Shown here in pieces: positions 34,861 to 47,161 of a DNA stretch of 64,000 nt (position 1 is the stretch's first letter; every line of letters begins with the position of its first letter). The stretch is taken from positions 2,482,501 through 2,546,500 of the forward strand of contig CAHIKZ030004296.1 of NCBI GenBank assembly GCA_903632075.3, in the 5' to 3' direction. A model generated the notes under the pieces. It was not told where the DNA came from. It ran no database searches and worked only from the letters and a program-made list of their open reading frames with translations. A program made the position numbers and the translations under genes. The stretch is from Acanthosepion pharaonis. Taxonomy: Eukaryota > Mollusca > Cephalopoda > Sepiida > Sepiidae.

Positions 34861-36731
34861 CAAACAGAAAAGTATGATAGATTAATTAACACCTTAAAAT
34901 GTATTACCAGGTATGTCCAGTTAGCACCTTTCCCTTAAAATTCGAAAATAAATTTTGAAACGAAAATTAAAAAACGAAACATGCAATATCTAAACTTCCG
35001 GTTCATTTCTATTCTTTAATATCGTGAAAAATTAAATATTTTAATGAAATATATGTACGACATTAAGATTTTAATTGATAATATGGAACAACTTTTGAAA
35101 AGAAATAGGGATGGCTTTACTACGAGGTCGTATCATACTCAAGCAATTTATTTCCTGTTTTAAGCTCCAGAAACACAAAATTATATTATACTCAAGTCGT
35201 ATTATACCCAAGAACATCCGGTAAGTTTCTGGCTGGACTCGGAGCGTAGCGGGGATTGGTGTGTCACGTTCAAATTCCTATTGTGGGCGTTGCGTTAACC
35301 TTATTACCAATACACTTAGAAAGGTACGAATCTACTTCTCCGTCCCAGCAGACTTGATTGGCGACTGTGAAAGGAAAACTCTAACTTTGTAGATGTATAA
35401 TAAAGTAAGGTCGTTTAAGAAAAGAAAAAAATCACTTAATAAACAGCGACACAAGTTTGAAATATATCGCATTACTGAAATAGGATATAATTAAAACGGC
35501 CACAAGTCACGCGAAAAAAAAAAAAATGGTAAAAATAAAACAGGATACAACAAAGTTTTTTCCATTGGTCTTTGAACTAACTAATGTGGAACGCGCAAGA
35601 AGGTGAGGTTTCCGGGTAAAAAATAAGTATTTCTTCCTCCAAATTCATTTACTGAGATTTTTGTCTAGATAGGGAACAGGTGGACTTAAATAACGAGTCA
35701 GGAGTAGGAAAGTTCTCTCATTAACCTTCCTTGCTCTCTCCTTCGTTGGCGATTGGTCGGTAACATTTCCCTGTTGGAAACAATACAGATATGCAGATAC
35801 AGACTCCACGCGTTGTGCCATTTATTATGACTAGCAAAAATTCCGCATAGTGAAAAAAAATGCCTTTTGATTTTCATTGAGAAACCGAGACGGTACGACA
35901 TTAAGGCATTGACCTGAGAATGCCGATGCAACCCACTACGAAGCGACGACCGTAGCTAGGCTAAATACCAGCGCAAATTGTTAGTGATAATAGCACACAA
36001 CTCTGAATTCAAAACTAGTCATTAGTGGAGTTATCAACTCTATCCCCGTAAAAAACTGCTACAGTGTTGTGGAGTTATTTCGCAGTGAAGGCTTGTATTT
36101 GTACTAAATCGGTCCTAAAATAGGTTCGACGTACAAAACGTTAGAAACTTGATATAATAGGTATTACGCAGAGTAATCTTGTTGTGGTCGCTGACTACTT
36201 TCGTATTCGACTAACTGTCGACTACTGTCGTCCAACATCGACCGACTGACCTTCGTTTCTCTTATTACTCCTACTTATATTAGGTGGGAGAGTCTATTAA
36301 CTATAGAATAGGTGTTTCACCATAACATACAGAGAACATGGTTGTAACTTGAAATGTAGTGAGGCTGTGTTCCTATGTTACAAAGGGAAGTTTACATGAC
36401 TGACATACATACAATATATATTTACGATTTAATTCTTAAAATCTTGGTCGGGGGGAATGTTCACGATATTTCAACATACCTGGGGAGGGGGAAATGTTCA
36501 CGATATTTCAAAATCATCTTTCATTTAAGAATTTGAGGATTTTTATGCGATTTATTTAAGAATTTTAAATTAAATATTAAATTGTTTTACTTCATAATTT
36601 TTTCGGGCCATCGTACCTTACCGAACTGACAATATTTTTTCATGTTTTTATTATTTTTTTGATCTAACATGAAAATTGCTCACTGTTCATGTCAAGAGAT
36701 AAGAAATAGAACTCATGAAGATTGTCAAATA

Positions 36732-36988
36732 CAGTGCAACCTCGGTTCTTGAATGCCGAACAGAAAATTCGCTTCGGTTATCGAACAAAATTTCGGTTCT
36801 CGAACAACATTGTCGAACCGAGTTAACCCGAACATTCGTGTGTTGTGGCGTGCTTTTCTAATTTTATTTTACTGTGACTTTTCTCTACATTGATTTCTAT
36901 TGGAAAAACAGTTTCGGTTTACGAATATTTCCGCTTACGAACGACCGTCAGGAACGAATTAAATTCGTGAATCGAGGTTCCACTGTAC
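36732..36988. mobile_element. Tigger-like miniature element (non-autonomous)
   Basis: About 257 bp with inverted ends: TACAGTGCAACCTCGGTTC at the left and GAATCGAGGTTCCACTGTA at the right. The ends begin and finish with the TA dinucleotide expected of pogo/Tigger target sites, and CAGT is the usual first tetranucleotide. Internal motifs GGTTCTCGAACAACA and TTTACGAATATTTCCGCTTACGAA are subterminal repeats. No coding sequence. Confidence 0.85.
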
Positions 36989-37304
36989 TCCTTTACAAAC
37001 ATGAAGAATCTAAGAATTTAAATGAATAAATTTGAATCCTTTGAGTGAAATTTTCCTTTTCAAACTCACTTTTGGGGATTATTAGGTGTGCGGAAAAGTT
37101 CTCAGAGCTTTTTTTCGAAGACTAGAGATTGAAGATCCTGTTCTTCGCTAGAAACTTTCGCACACAATAAATTACTTATTTCTTCACTGTCAATATGGAC
37201 GCCTGTACGTGTCTGCCAATCCATCCACTATTATTAGTTTGTTCTGAGTGCGCAATGATTCTAGCCTTATAAAAGACTTGGCTGAACCTAGTAAATCTAT
37301 ATTG

Positions 37305-37520
37305 ACATGGCTGACCATATATGGAATGAAAAGGGAGATCACCGCCCTCTATCAGGTGAAGTTGAAATAATAGAGAAGATCACTGGAAAATACGAAAAAT
37401 TATGAAATCAGCGCATATGCTAGGCCACAAAAATTTCCAAAGCCAGCCAAGAATAGAAATGAATACAATATGGGAACCAGTAATAGAGGATACTATAGAA
37501 AAAATAATAGCAACAAAATT
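37305..37520 (+). mobile_element. Penelope-like element fragment (GIY-YIG tail)
   Basis: ADHIWNEKGDHRPLSGEVEI and GKYEKL match the C-terminal part of the GIY-YIG domain encoded intact at 39833-40100. It is broken by stops. It is followed immediately by an inverted Penelope terminus. Confidence 0.65.
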
Positions 37521-37521
37521 G

Positions 37522-37735
37522 CAATAGTAGCTTTCGACCGTTGTACATTCTTCTTCAGGTGACTGGAATTTCGAACCGAATCGTTTATTTCGTCCACCGG
37601 GGTAGATTGTTCTAGTTCCACGTGCCAGGCCTCTTCCGAATATCTCTGTATCAGTTATCTCTCTTTTTAACTCACAAATCTTTGGGTCAAGTCACTGAAT
37701 TCAACCAACGCTTTTATCCACTGTGCCAAATGTGA
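37522..37735 (-). mobile_element. Penelope-derived terminus, copy C
   Basis: The complement reads TTGACCCAAAGATTTG, ACGTGGAACTAGAACAATCTA, TGAAGAAGAATGTACAACGG and TCGAAAG in the same order as copies A, B and H. It is truncated at both ends and abuts the inverted LTR. Confidence 0.6.
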
Positions 37736-37756
37736 CACCCACTGGTGGTCGCAGCG

Positions 37757-38618
37757 CCAATAAGTGACACTGCGCTGTCAGCCTGTGGTCAACCCACAGT
37801 TGCGGTGCGAAGCTGTAAGGTTTCTTCCACCAGCGTTTGGGGTTGACTCCTTGTCGCTGCCACCAGCCTGTGTCCCGGTCGATCAGGTTGTTCCTGGTTC
37901 GATACCGGCTTTGTCGTTCCCAGCTCACTTCCAACGTCTGGTTACCGAAGTAACTACTTTGATCTCAAGTCTAACCTACCCACGTTGTGACTTTGAAGTA
38001 GACGAAATCAATCAGGCATGGGGCCGTAGTGCAAGCTGAATCCGTGGTGAAGGTGATATCGCACAAGCGTAAGTAAAAGAAGCAAAAGAAACAGAACTCA
38101 AGAGGTTCAAATATGTTAAGAAATAACAAATTATCTTTATCCGTCTGTTATATATAGGAGTGTGTTTCTCTCCCAGTCCGTTTCTATGGATTTGTGAAAC
38201 TTTTGCGTTTCTTAAGCGAGTTTTGGTATCTTAAGTCGTTCGTCAATATAACTTACTCTAGGTAGGAAGTCGAAGTCGAAAGGGAGTGTAATTTGTCGGT
38301 CAGCTTCTGTGAGGCAACACTCTGACTCTGTCCAGAACTGAACTCCAACTCTAACTGCGAATGAACTGTCAAACTGCCCGGGGACGTTCGTTTATATGGA
38401 TACCGACCTAAACCTGATGTGGGGCCCGACGTGGTTTGGATTCATCGATAATTCTCGATTCCCAACAAGAATTCACTTTGTTCTTAGGCCAGGAAAATTA
38501 ATTACTCCCATTTTTGGAAGATTAATCACTTTCCATTTCGAGGGTTTCTCCCTTGTCCGTGAGGGAAGGTCGGAGAGGAGTTATCCTCCGAGACTCTTCC
38601 TTTCTCACATTGGTATCT
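37757..38618 (-). mobile_element. LTR of a gypsy-like element, uninterrupted copy
   Basis: Reverse-orientation counterpart of 21827-23107. On the minus strand it starts near TGAGATACCAATGTGAG (38615), carries AGTAATTAATTTTCCTGG, CCATATAAACGAACG (TATA-like), GGTTAGACTTGAGATCAA, and ends TTATTGG before GCGCTGCGACCACC. It has no insertion, so it shows the empty state of the site occupied in the other copy. Confidence 0.7.
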
Positions 38619-39480
38619 CATACTAATCCCCTCAGTGTGTGTTAACAACTTCTCCGTCTTTCTCATACATTCACCTCCGCCTATCACCCATGCTACCAGT
38701 TGACCAATGATCTCTCGGCTTTGTGGGTGTGGCTAGACTGGCCCTCTTAAAATTATTAACCAGAATTTTATTTATAAAATCCTTTTTTTTCTTTTTTCCT
38801 TCGGCCAAAAACCTAGATTTCCAAATAATTCTTATCACATCTTTCTTTTGGGGACACCCAAAATTCACTTAGTCAGATCTCTCTACCGACTCATCAATCA
38901 CTGCCAAAACCCGACATTTGACTTTTAACTGGGAGGTCCGTGTTTACCTGAGAATCAAATTCTTTTTTCTCATGCCTTAAAATCCTCTTATCACCAGATG
39001 CCCATTTTCGTCGACGCTGTGTCTGACGTCAACAGTTTTAAAAAAATAATAATACGATTTTCTTCCTCATGCCAGAATTCTAACACACACCAGATGGTTC
39101 TCTTCGTTGGACCCAGAAATCAAAATTAAATGATATCTCTGAAAGATAACTAATATCGATTCTCTCTGCCTGTATCGCGGTCGTCCGAATTTTTTTTATG
39201 ACCGCCATATGTCGGACGGCTTTTGTTTTTCTTTCTGAATTCTGTTTCCCTTGGTGCGTCATTCCCTAATCATGATATTAATAAGTTTTGACAGAATCTC
39301 ATATCTCGCTTTTTCTTACGGATTTTCTGTCTCGTGCGAAAAGTATCTTTCTTCGTAAATAAAATAAAATCTTCTTTTTAATGTCTCTCAGTCTATCTTT
39401 CGATATAACTCTTTCTCGCCTTAAGTCTTTTCTGCTTTTTATTTCTATGGTTAATTAGTTAGCCAATTACCATAGCTAAA
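38619..39480. other. unassigned sequence between LTR and Penelope fragment
   Basis: No recognisable protein or RNA. It may include internal sequence of either neighbouring element. Confidence 0.35.
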
Positions 39481-40503
39481 TAGTGTCACACATGTGTCTT
39501 TGAGGACATCAGTGTATGAATTTTGTATGGATCATCCGCTGCCAACAAAATCGAGCAAAAGAATATATATTATAAACAAGAAAACGTCTTCATGAGAAAT
39601 ACCCTACAACGTCATAACTACCCCGGGTACATGACAGCAGCTCCGACAAACTGGGATAGAAGGGTGCAAGAGGATAACACTCAGCCTACTTTATATAAAG
39701 GGATTATCGGAAAAAATATAAAAGATCTGTGGTCCATATAACATCAGGACGACCTTCAAAAGTAGTTCAACACTTCGCGGACACCTCTTCCGTATAAGAC
39801 CTTCCATAGAAGAGAGCATAATTAAGAACTGCGTGTACGCTACCCCGTGCAGCTGTGGTAAGAAATATAATGGAGAAACAGGCCGTCAACATAAGATAAG
39901 ACCACAGGAACACCGTAAAGCTGTAAAAAGAGGGGGGATAGAAAAATCAGACGTAGCTAACCACATATGGAGGGAAAATGGAAATCACCGACCCCTGTGG
40001 GATGAGGTTGAAATGATATACAGGGAACATCACTGGAAAATACGAAAACTTAAGGAATCAGCACATATTCCAGACCACAAAAGAGAGAGAGAGAGAAAAT
40101 AGTAGAAATTGTAATATAAGTTCTGGTAAAAATTGTTACTGGGACATTTGGTTTATAAGTCCTATAAATTCACTCACTGATGTCCTTAAGGATAAAAGCG
40201 TTGGTCAAGTAATTCAAAAAGTGATTTGACCCAAAGAGTTGTGAGTTCAATACCTGCCTACAGCAGAGGGAACAAGAACTTGGAAAGTTGAGTTACCGAA
40301 GAGAATTAACTGATGCTGAGATATCCCCAAAGAAGGCATGGCACGTGGAATTAGAACAATCTATCTCTATCAACTAAATAAAGGGTTTGGTTCGAAATTC
40401 CAATGTATATCACCTGAAGAAGGTCGCAGAAACATCGTGAATATTACAATAAAAATGTCCGAACGATGGCGTAAATAGTTCCAATATCTCAGAAATATAG
40501 ACA
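39480..40503 (+). mobile_element. Penelope-like retroelement 3' part with GIY-YIG endonuclease
   Basis: At 39684-39800 the end of the RT module is seen in two frames (LYKGIIGKNIKDLW, then RTTFKSSSTLRGHLFRIRPS after a frameshift). At 39833-40100 CSCGKKYNGETGRQHKIRPQ, EHRKAVKRGG, DVANHIWREN and KIRKLKESAHI form a GIY-YIG domain. The usual GIY/YIG pair reads VYATP...KYNGETGR, with I to N. The terminus follows, with a B-box-like GAGTTCAATACC (about 40250) and a CCTGAAGAAGGTCGC motif (40412), ending ATATAGACAG at 40503. The end lies only 45 bp before receptor exon 7. Confidence 0.8.
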
Positions 40504-40548
40504 GTCTATTGACTTCTAAAAATCGCTTTCCTTTTTTTCATTTTCCAG

Positions 40549-40649
40549 ATTAAGCCTTACATCAGCAAGAAAAAAGGCAGCAATCCTACTGAATTTGTTG
40601 GCTTTAACGTTGATATTCTGGAACAACTGAGTTTAAAATTAAATTTTAG
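40549..40649 (+). CDS. ionotropic glutamate receptor, exon 7 (start of ligand-binding S1)
   Basis: Acceptor CATTTTCCAG|AT, donor TTTTAG|GTAAGA. Phase 0 in, phase 2 out. It encodes IKPYISKKKGSNPTEFVGFN then VDILEQLSLKLNF. This is the 'PxxxxxxxxxxxxFxGYCVDLLxxL' block that opens S1; the usual Tyr after Gly reads Phe. The exon is only 101 bp. Its polypyrimidine tract abuts the Penelope insertion. Confidence 0.92.
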
Positions 40650-40784
40650 GTAAGATATTTTCCCGCTCTTTTCAAGTTCTTTGCTTACAAATCAATTTTA
40701 TTTTTGTGAGAAAAAATATATTTGGATATCCGTCGTTTAAAATGAATGCAATTACATATTTTATAAATATTTAAATATATTTAA

Positions 40785-41040
40785 TTTACTTTATACTATT
40801 TACATTGTTCGGACTGTTGTTCTCATCTCCGGCCTTCTTCAGGTGACATATGTTGCAATTTCGAACCGAATCCTTTATTAAGTCCACCGGGGTAGATTGT
40901 TCTAGTTCCACGTGCCATGCCTTTTTTGGATATCTCAGTTTCAGTTATTTCCCTTTAGTAACTCAACTCTCCAAATTTCTGTTCACCTCTGCTGTGGCCA
41001 GGTATTGAACTCACAACTCTTTGGGTCAAGTCACTGGATT
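40785..41040 (-). mobile_element. Penelope-derived terminus, copy E
   Basis: Starts TTTACATTGTTCGGACTG, has CTCCGGCCTTCTTCAGG with the central palindrome deleted, TAGTTCCACGTGCCATGCC, and the B-box complement GGTATTGAACTC near 41002. It is cut by SINE copy 2 before the A-box region. Confidence 0.7.
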
Positions 41041-41044
41041 ACTA

Positions 41045-41312
41045 CTATGAGGCTATGACGAAGGGTAGAGTCTCGTTTGGGGTGGTAGACAGCAACCCAA
41101 CCCCGTGTATACGGTGTGTACAGGGAATTTTTTCCCCGATCCTATGGGCTCGGTTTTGTCCTACGTTAAAACTTTGTACCACATACTGCCTCGCGGGGAG
41201 GTAAGGTAAATAACCTTGCTTCGGCAATTAGTTGTAGATTCGTCTCCAGCTGTGCTGGTCAAACTCTCTGCCTCCGGGCTGAGAGGAACCCAGACGAGTC
41301 TATGCCGGTACC
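41045..41312 (+). mobile_element. SINE copies 2 and 3, side by side
   Basis: 41045-41215 carries GGCTATGACGAAGGGTAGAG, TCTCGTTTGGGGTGGTAGAC, CCCCGTGTATACGG and GGCTCGGTTTTG. 41216-41312 is the head of another copy (AACTCTCTGCCTCCGGGCTG, CCAGACGAGTCTATGCC). Same family as 27444-27663. Confidence 0.7.
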
Positions 41313-42529
41313 TTCAATGAAAAATTACCCTTTTTTTAGTAGTGTGGCCCACCTTATGATGAATTATGCCTCACGCTGTCCATTGTTCTAAAAAAGGTTG
41401 CCCATGCCTGCTGTACCCAATATTTTCAGCCTTGTGTCACATCTAAGCTACACTTAGAAAGCCACCATGCTACACATGTAAGCAAAAAGACAGTTTAACG
41501 GACATTAATCTGTTGATAAGCCTTACTTTTTTTTCTTTCCAACATTATGATTTATTGCTCATACCAGAGTGGGGAGAAGATATCTTATTTCAAATTAAAA
41601 TTGTGTATATATGTATATGCATTTGACTGTATGCAAATTAAATGGCACAAGTAAATGTAAGTTATCAACGCACAACAACATATGCATATAATTTAATACA
41701 CGCAGGCAGAGTCACACACAGACAGTGTGTGACGGACAATCAGCTATTCTTTCTTTAATCACTAAAACTTTTTGCAACACACTGACGCCACTTGAAATCC
41801 TCACAGTATTTAGTATTGTTGAAGTTATCGCTAAGATTTTTTGTTGTGATTTACAAACTCTACGTTTCATTCAATTTCGAAAAACAATCAATGAAATTTG
41901 AAGAAACTGATTTGTTTGAAAAAATACTTTGATAAAAACCCTACATTCTGGTTTAATAATTTCTTTAATTTAATTTAATTTTATAGGACTTATAATAACA
42001 ACATTTTAAAGAAAATTTTGTTTTTACTTTTCCCTTTTTAACAGCGAAAAATAAATTCTTAGGATTTCTTTTTCTTGAGCATACAACATACAACAGACCA
42101 TGCGTAAATATTTCTTTCTAGAACCAAATTGTTGGCTTTGTGATTTGTTTATAGTTCTCAAAAACGCAGGGCGAAATGAAAAGTGGATTTTTGTATATAT
42201 AAAAACTTAAAGAAAAAATATGCAAGAAGCAATATTGCATTTTTTATTAAAAAAGTATTTATTATATAAATCATTAAATTGATTTTTAAGATAGTGGGTG
42301 TATTTTGTATGTTAAATAATAAAACTTAATTTTTCCCAAAACATTAATGAAAATTTATTGTACTAAGCTAGGCACCCGAGTAAAACCAACTGTACTTTGT
42401 ACCCCCTTGCCTGTTTGTACATCTCCCCAACATTTGGTTTTGATCGGTCAATGTATATCAAGTCTGACGGACGGACGAGCGGGTAGAAATCACAGAATTT
42501 AATATACATATAGATAAATTTTAACCTGT

Positions 42530-43345
42530 TCAAGGCGATATTGCCATTAAGGTGCAAGGGATCACTGGGAGTGAAAGAGAATGTGAAGATATTAATGAGG
42601 AGAAAGAGCAATAAAAAAAAAAAAACAGGAAGACAAGATGGCGATTGGCATTGCATTTAAATTTTTAAAGGTTGTAAGTAGTAAGGAAGCAAGAAATCGA
42701 GAAAAGTTAACAGGTGTGAAGTTTGAGAAAAATACTAGAATTTACGGTTACTTCTAGCTTGTTCAACAGCAAAAAGCTGAGACCTAACTGACAATCTAGT
42801 AGTACGCTTAAATTTATTCAGTCGAGGAAGCAAGTAGGAAAGCTTATCAGATCATTTGCCATGAAAATATTTGTAGAAGAGATAGAGAGAAGTCACGGCG
42901 GTGGCAGAGGGACTGAATCCGAGATGCCAGGATAGGACCGATGACATTGCAGATCCTTCTTTGGATTTTGTCAGAAATCTGGAGATATATAGCAGGAGCA
43001 CCAGACAAGATATAGTAACAGCATTCAATGCACGGGCGAATGGTAGATTTGTAGATGAGCAAGATGGATTCTGATGAGAAAGATTATCTAAGATGACACA
43101 GTGAACCCACTTTTCTAGTAATTGATTCAATCATTCAATTTCAGATCAATAGAAAAGTTGAACCCCAGTAGATGCAAAGATTTCCTCTCCTGGAGATTAG
43201 CTTCAGTTATGCTGATGGAAGACAGAAAAGGTGATAAAATTATGGCATGCTGATTAAATTATAGCAGTTTTGTTTGGGAGGAGTTAAAATTTACAAGCCA
43301 TTACTTGCCCCAGTTAACCACTGATTGGGGATCATTTTCGAAACC
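42530..43345 (-). mobile_element. LINE fragment (Jockey/CR1-like), minus strand
   Basis: On the minus strand the coding remnant runs from AAGFENDPQSVVNWGK and WLVNFNSSQTKLL (about 43340-43270) through LLIYKSTIRPCIECCYYILS (about 43060) to the family C-terminus LYKYFHGK. The 3' end lies near an A/T-homopolymer at 42612. Interrupted by stops. Confidence 0.75.
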
Positions 43346-43439
43346 AGCTGCCAGTTTTACTTTGTCGGTCCTATCAGACTTACTAGATTTCGTTTAAAAA
43401 TATTTCATGTAAAATTTGAATGTTTTCATGCTACAATAA

Positions 43440-44115
43440 AAAGATGGTTTGTTAAGTTTAACGCATCCAATACTAAACTTCTCTCCATTAAACATCTGAC
43501 AGAAAACCTCTCTGCCTTCCATCGGCATGGCTGATGCTAACCTCTAGGAAAGTGACACGTTGCGCCATCTCGAGCTAACATTTTCATCTGACATGAAGTG
43601 GAAAGACTATATTGAATCCATTGCTAGGTCAGCTGCTAAGTAAGTTGGTTTACTCTGTTGTGCGTGACACATTTTCTCTCCGGAATCTATCTTATATAAG
43701 TCTACCATTCATCCATGCTTATAATATTGCTGCTACATATGGTCCGGTGCCCCTGCTATTTACCTTGAGCTCCTTGTTAAGATTCAGGGAAGCATCAGCA
43801 ATATCATTGGTCCTGATCGGGTGCTTCGGCTTCAGTTACTTTTAGAACCGCCGTAAGGTTGCCTCTCTGTCTCTTGTCTATAAATACTTTCATAGTAATT
43901 GTTCGGGTGAGCTCTTCGCTATGATACCTAGAGTTTTTTTTTTCAAATTTTAGCGCAGTATTAGACTGGCATCGAAATATAATCAATCTGTCCTGATTAA
44001 TCTTTTCTCTTTCTGTTCATTATTAATGTTTCTGTTCGTAATTCTGCCACACCCTGTAGCCCCTTGTTTCTTAGTGGCATTACTGTCTTGCTTGGGTTGA
44101 TACCGATTTAAAAAA
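43440..44115 (+). mobile_element. LINE fragment (Jockey/CR1-like), plus strand
   Basis: Starts with RWFVKFNASNTKLLSIKHLT, then the STIRPC- and HIWSG-like region (VYHSSMLIILL, WSGAP decayed), and ends in CTTGCTTGGGTTGATACCGATT plus an A-rich tail near 44115. It is head-to-head with the minus copy just upstream. Confidence 0.7.
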
Positions 44116-44339
44116 TAATTTATGCGAATGAATTTAAAAAAATCAACAATTTTTGCTAAACTGATTTCAATAAATAATGCAAAATATGATAAAATGTGTA
44201 AGATTTGACATTTTTCCACATATCTTTTTGTGTTACAAGATTAACGCTTTACCTTCATTAAAAATGTTTTTTGGTTTGTTTTGACAAGAGAAAGACGTTT
44301 GCTTCGAATTCTCGATAAACTCTCTCAGACAAAAAATAT

Positions 44340-44826
44340 TGGTTGGCGGAGTAGGTAATGGATGCTCCAGTTATTGCGTAGCAGTAACGACTTATTTAAG
44401 ACGTTGCATACTGAGAAAGACAATATTCGGAAAATTCTATTGAACTTCAAACGTCATGATCTTTTCAGTTGGAACATTCAGTGTACGGGGCTTGACCCGG
44501 AGCGAGAAGCAAGAGCAGTAACTTCTTAGACATACATTGCCAATGGATCCAGAAATGCCCAGCTAACAAAGCCTTGGACTTTTACTTTGAAAAGACTGAC
44601 TACAGACAACACTGAAAACGAGACATTCAAAGAACAAGGCAGAATGATCTCACTTTTCCTTTGGAGAAGTTTACAATCAAGGAAGATCTGCAACGAATCT
44701 GCAAACTTACAGAGGACAGAGAAGGGTGGCAAAATATTGTCGAATCAGTAAACAATGTCACTGAAGATGAGAGAACACGTTAATTCATGACCTCAAATCG
44801 AAACAGTTTTGATGATGATGATGATG
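44340..44826 (+). mobile_element. possible RTE-type LINE 3' fragment
   Basis: A frame near 44540-44780 reads ALDFYFEKTDYR, LTFPLEKFTIKEDLQRICK and LTEDREGWQNIVESVN, then ERTR stop. It is followed by a (GATGAT)n tail at 44810-44826. A DRxxW block near the C-terminus and a simple TGA-repeat tail are typical of RTE elements, but I cannot confirm the family. Confidence 0.4.
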
Positions 44827-44927
44827 AAACAAATAAAAATAATAACATCTAATATAGCAAACTGCAACACCTCTAAAAAAACGTATTTGGAACTAAAATG
44901 TCTTTCTAAATTTCTTTTATTATTCAG

Positions 44928-45021
44928 ATATATTTTGATAGAAACACCGGACCAGTTATTTGGGACGCTAAATAAATCAAGTGGAGAGTGGAATGGAGTA
45001 ATCGGAATGACAGCCAGAAAT
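44928..45021 (+). CDS. ionotropic glutamate receptor, exon 8 (ligand-binding S1)
   Basis: Acceptor TTTTATTATTCAG|AT, donor AGAAAT|GTACGT. It completes the Arg codon AG|A from exon 7 and leaves in phase 0. It encodes YILIETPDQLFGTLNKSSGE then WNGVIGMTARN. The block G-x-x-x-x-x-x-x-W-N-G-x-x-G is the conserved 'GxW(N/D)GMVGEL' of S1; the following 'EL' reads MTA. NKS is a possible N-glycosylation site. Confidence 0.93.
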
Positions 45022-45119
45022 GTACGTTTTCTGATTTTCTCAAAGAAAATCTTGAGATGGCATTAATGTAGCAATTGTTGTTCGTTCTGTGACATAAGGT
45101 ATCTCAATTGCCTGCTCTT

Positions 45120-45960
45120 TGGTTGTCCTTTACAAACGAAACGACATGGCATCTATGCTAACTGTTTCTTTTTTTCGCACTTCTCGCATGATAATTCTTT
45201 GGCTGAGCTCTTTGCTATGGTACCTAGATTGTGTGAATTTAAGCGCAGTTTCTTTTCTCGCACTTCTCGCTTGTGGAACTCCCTTCGGGTACCATGCTTT
45301 CTAGCAAACTTTAACCAGCAACAAATTTAAACGCAACATCAATCGCTATCTACTATCCTCCTGATTATTCTTCTTTTGTTCTCTTTGAAATATTCCTGTT
45401 TCTAACTGTCCCACACCCAGTAACCAAAATTTAATCATATTTTTTCTCTCTGGAATCTATCTTACATATCTATAAGCCTACCATTCGTCCATGCCTAGAA
45501 TGTTACTACCACATATGGTCCTGCTATTTACCTTGAGCTCCTTGATAAAATCCAAAGAAGAATCAGCAATATTATTGGTCCTGATCTGGTGGCTCGGCTT
45601 CAGTCACTTGCCCGCCGCCATAAGGTTGCCTCTCTGTGTCTTTTATAAATACTTTCATGATAATTGTTAGGATGAGCTCTTTGGTACATAGACTGTATGA
45701 ATTTAAGCGCAGTTCCTTTTCTCGCACTTCTTGCTTGTGGGACGCCCTTCCGGCTCCATGCTTTCCAGCTAACTTTAATCTGCAAAAATTTAAATGCATT
45801 GTCAATCGCTATCTGCTGTCCTTCTGATTACTCTTCGTCTGTTCTCCTTCTCCTTAGTAATGTTCCTGTTTCTAACTCTCCCACACCCGGTAACCACTTG
45901 CATCTCGGTGGATTTGCTACCTTGCTTGGGGTGAAATCTACGCTTATATATGCAATTTAA
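45120..45960 (+). mobile_element. two truncated LINE 3' copies in tandem
   Basis: About 45140-45440 and 45440-45960 both carry GCACTTCTCGCTTGTGGAAC-like sequence, CCATGCTTTCCAGC-like sequence and YTGCTGTCCTYCTGATTA. The second includes CTATAAGCCTACCATTCGTC earlier and ends CCTTGCTTGGGGTGAAATCT followed by poly-A (45958-45977). Same family as the LINE at 57149-60650. Confidence 0.75.
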
Positions 45961-45977
45961 AAAAAAAAAAAAAAAAG

Positions 45978-46414
45978 AAAGATTTTTGTCGCATAGTTGA
46001 ACTCTTTCTAGTCTTTCTTTAATATTTCCGCCTTTTCTGTTTCATCCCCAATAAAATGCAAACGATAACATTTACCTGGTTTTAAACATTGCTTATTTGA
46101 TGGAGTACAGACTGGCTCTTGGTTGTTTTTTTTATTTTAATTTTTTTACAATTGCACTTGCCTTCTTTTGTTTGTACAACACTATATAATGATTGCCCTC
46201 ATCTGTACTGTGGTTGCTTTGCTCCTGAATAAATTGATTGAAGGATCGTACAATATGCAATAGGCTGACCATCAAATGTGACGTCATTGCTTTTTCTAAT
46301 AGTCTCGTGATACTAACTCATTTGGTAACCCTTCGTTTAGGTCCTTTAACTTACATACAAGAATCTGACAGTTTTCTTTTTAGAAGCGGCAAAAAAAATT
46401 CTGTGAAGGTATTT
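45978..46414. other. unassigned intronic sequence
   Basis: No feature I can support. Confidence 0.4.
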
Positions 46415-46625
46415 ACTTACATTATTTACATTATTCGGACTATTGTCTTCATCTTTGTCGCCATATTTATTATTATTATTTTATTATAACGTTTCAGCTG
46501 TTGTACGCTCCGGACTTCTTCAGGTGGTTGAAATGTCGAACTTAAACCTTTATTTCGCTCACTGGGGTAGACTGTTCTATGTTTAATGGATGCCAGTTAT
46601 CTCCTGTTATCTCCTGTTAATTTCC
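46415..46625 (-). mobile_element. Penelope-derived terminus, copy F
   Basis: Starts TTTACATTATTCGGACTATT, then GTCGCCATATTTATTATTAT, CGTTTCAGCTGTTGTACGCT, CCGGACTTCTTCAGGTGGTT and TGGATGCCAGTTATCTCC. It is truncated before the tRNA-like segment. Confidence 0.7.
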
Positions 46626-47127
46626 CTCTGAATTATTAGAATATAATTATTAGCATTATTTTAAAGTATCAAGCTCTGTTCCATCTTCAAGTGAAATTTT
46701 TGGGATAACTAATCTTGAAATTTACGCGTCTTTATAAGCATATACATTATTAAAATTAAATTACTCTGGAAACGGCTAGAGCAATAGTTTAAATAAGGGG
46801 CGTAAGGGTTAATAATTTGTATCGATATCTCAGTTACTTTCGGAAAGATGTCAAGTTAGGGTTGGGGTGTCAAAATTAAAGTCATTAATTAAACTCATAC
46901 CGTCTAATCTGGTTCACCATTAAGTGTCTATGGAGATTTTTTTTTTTAATTTTTCTAAAAGGGCTGTGTGTATATAAAAGTGTCTATTTAATTCTAATAA
47001 TTATATTAAAGTTTTCAGCTCTTGTTTTTGAAACATGAGAACTCTTATGTAGCGGAGGAATCATATTTTTAAATAAATAATTATATATATATATAATATT
47101 ATATATATATATATATAAATAAATAAT

Positions 47128-47161
<34 letters not shown>

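Larger units (their letters stand above)
33898..40548 (+). other. intron 6
   Basis: 6.65 kb. 33898-34420 and 34870-36725 show nothing I can assign, apart from short AT-rich tracts. Transposon fragments at 34427-34860 and 36732-40503 are listed separately. Confidence 0.7.
40650..44927 (+). other. intron 7
   Basis: 4.3 kb, holding a Penelope terminus (E), SINE copies and LINE fragments. 41313-42529 is AT-rich and unassigned. Confidence 0.75.
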
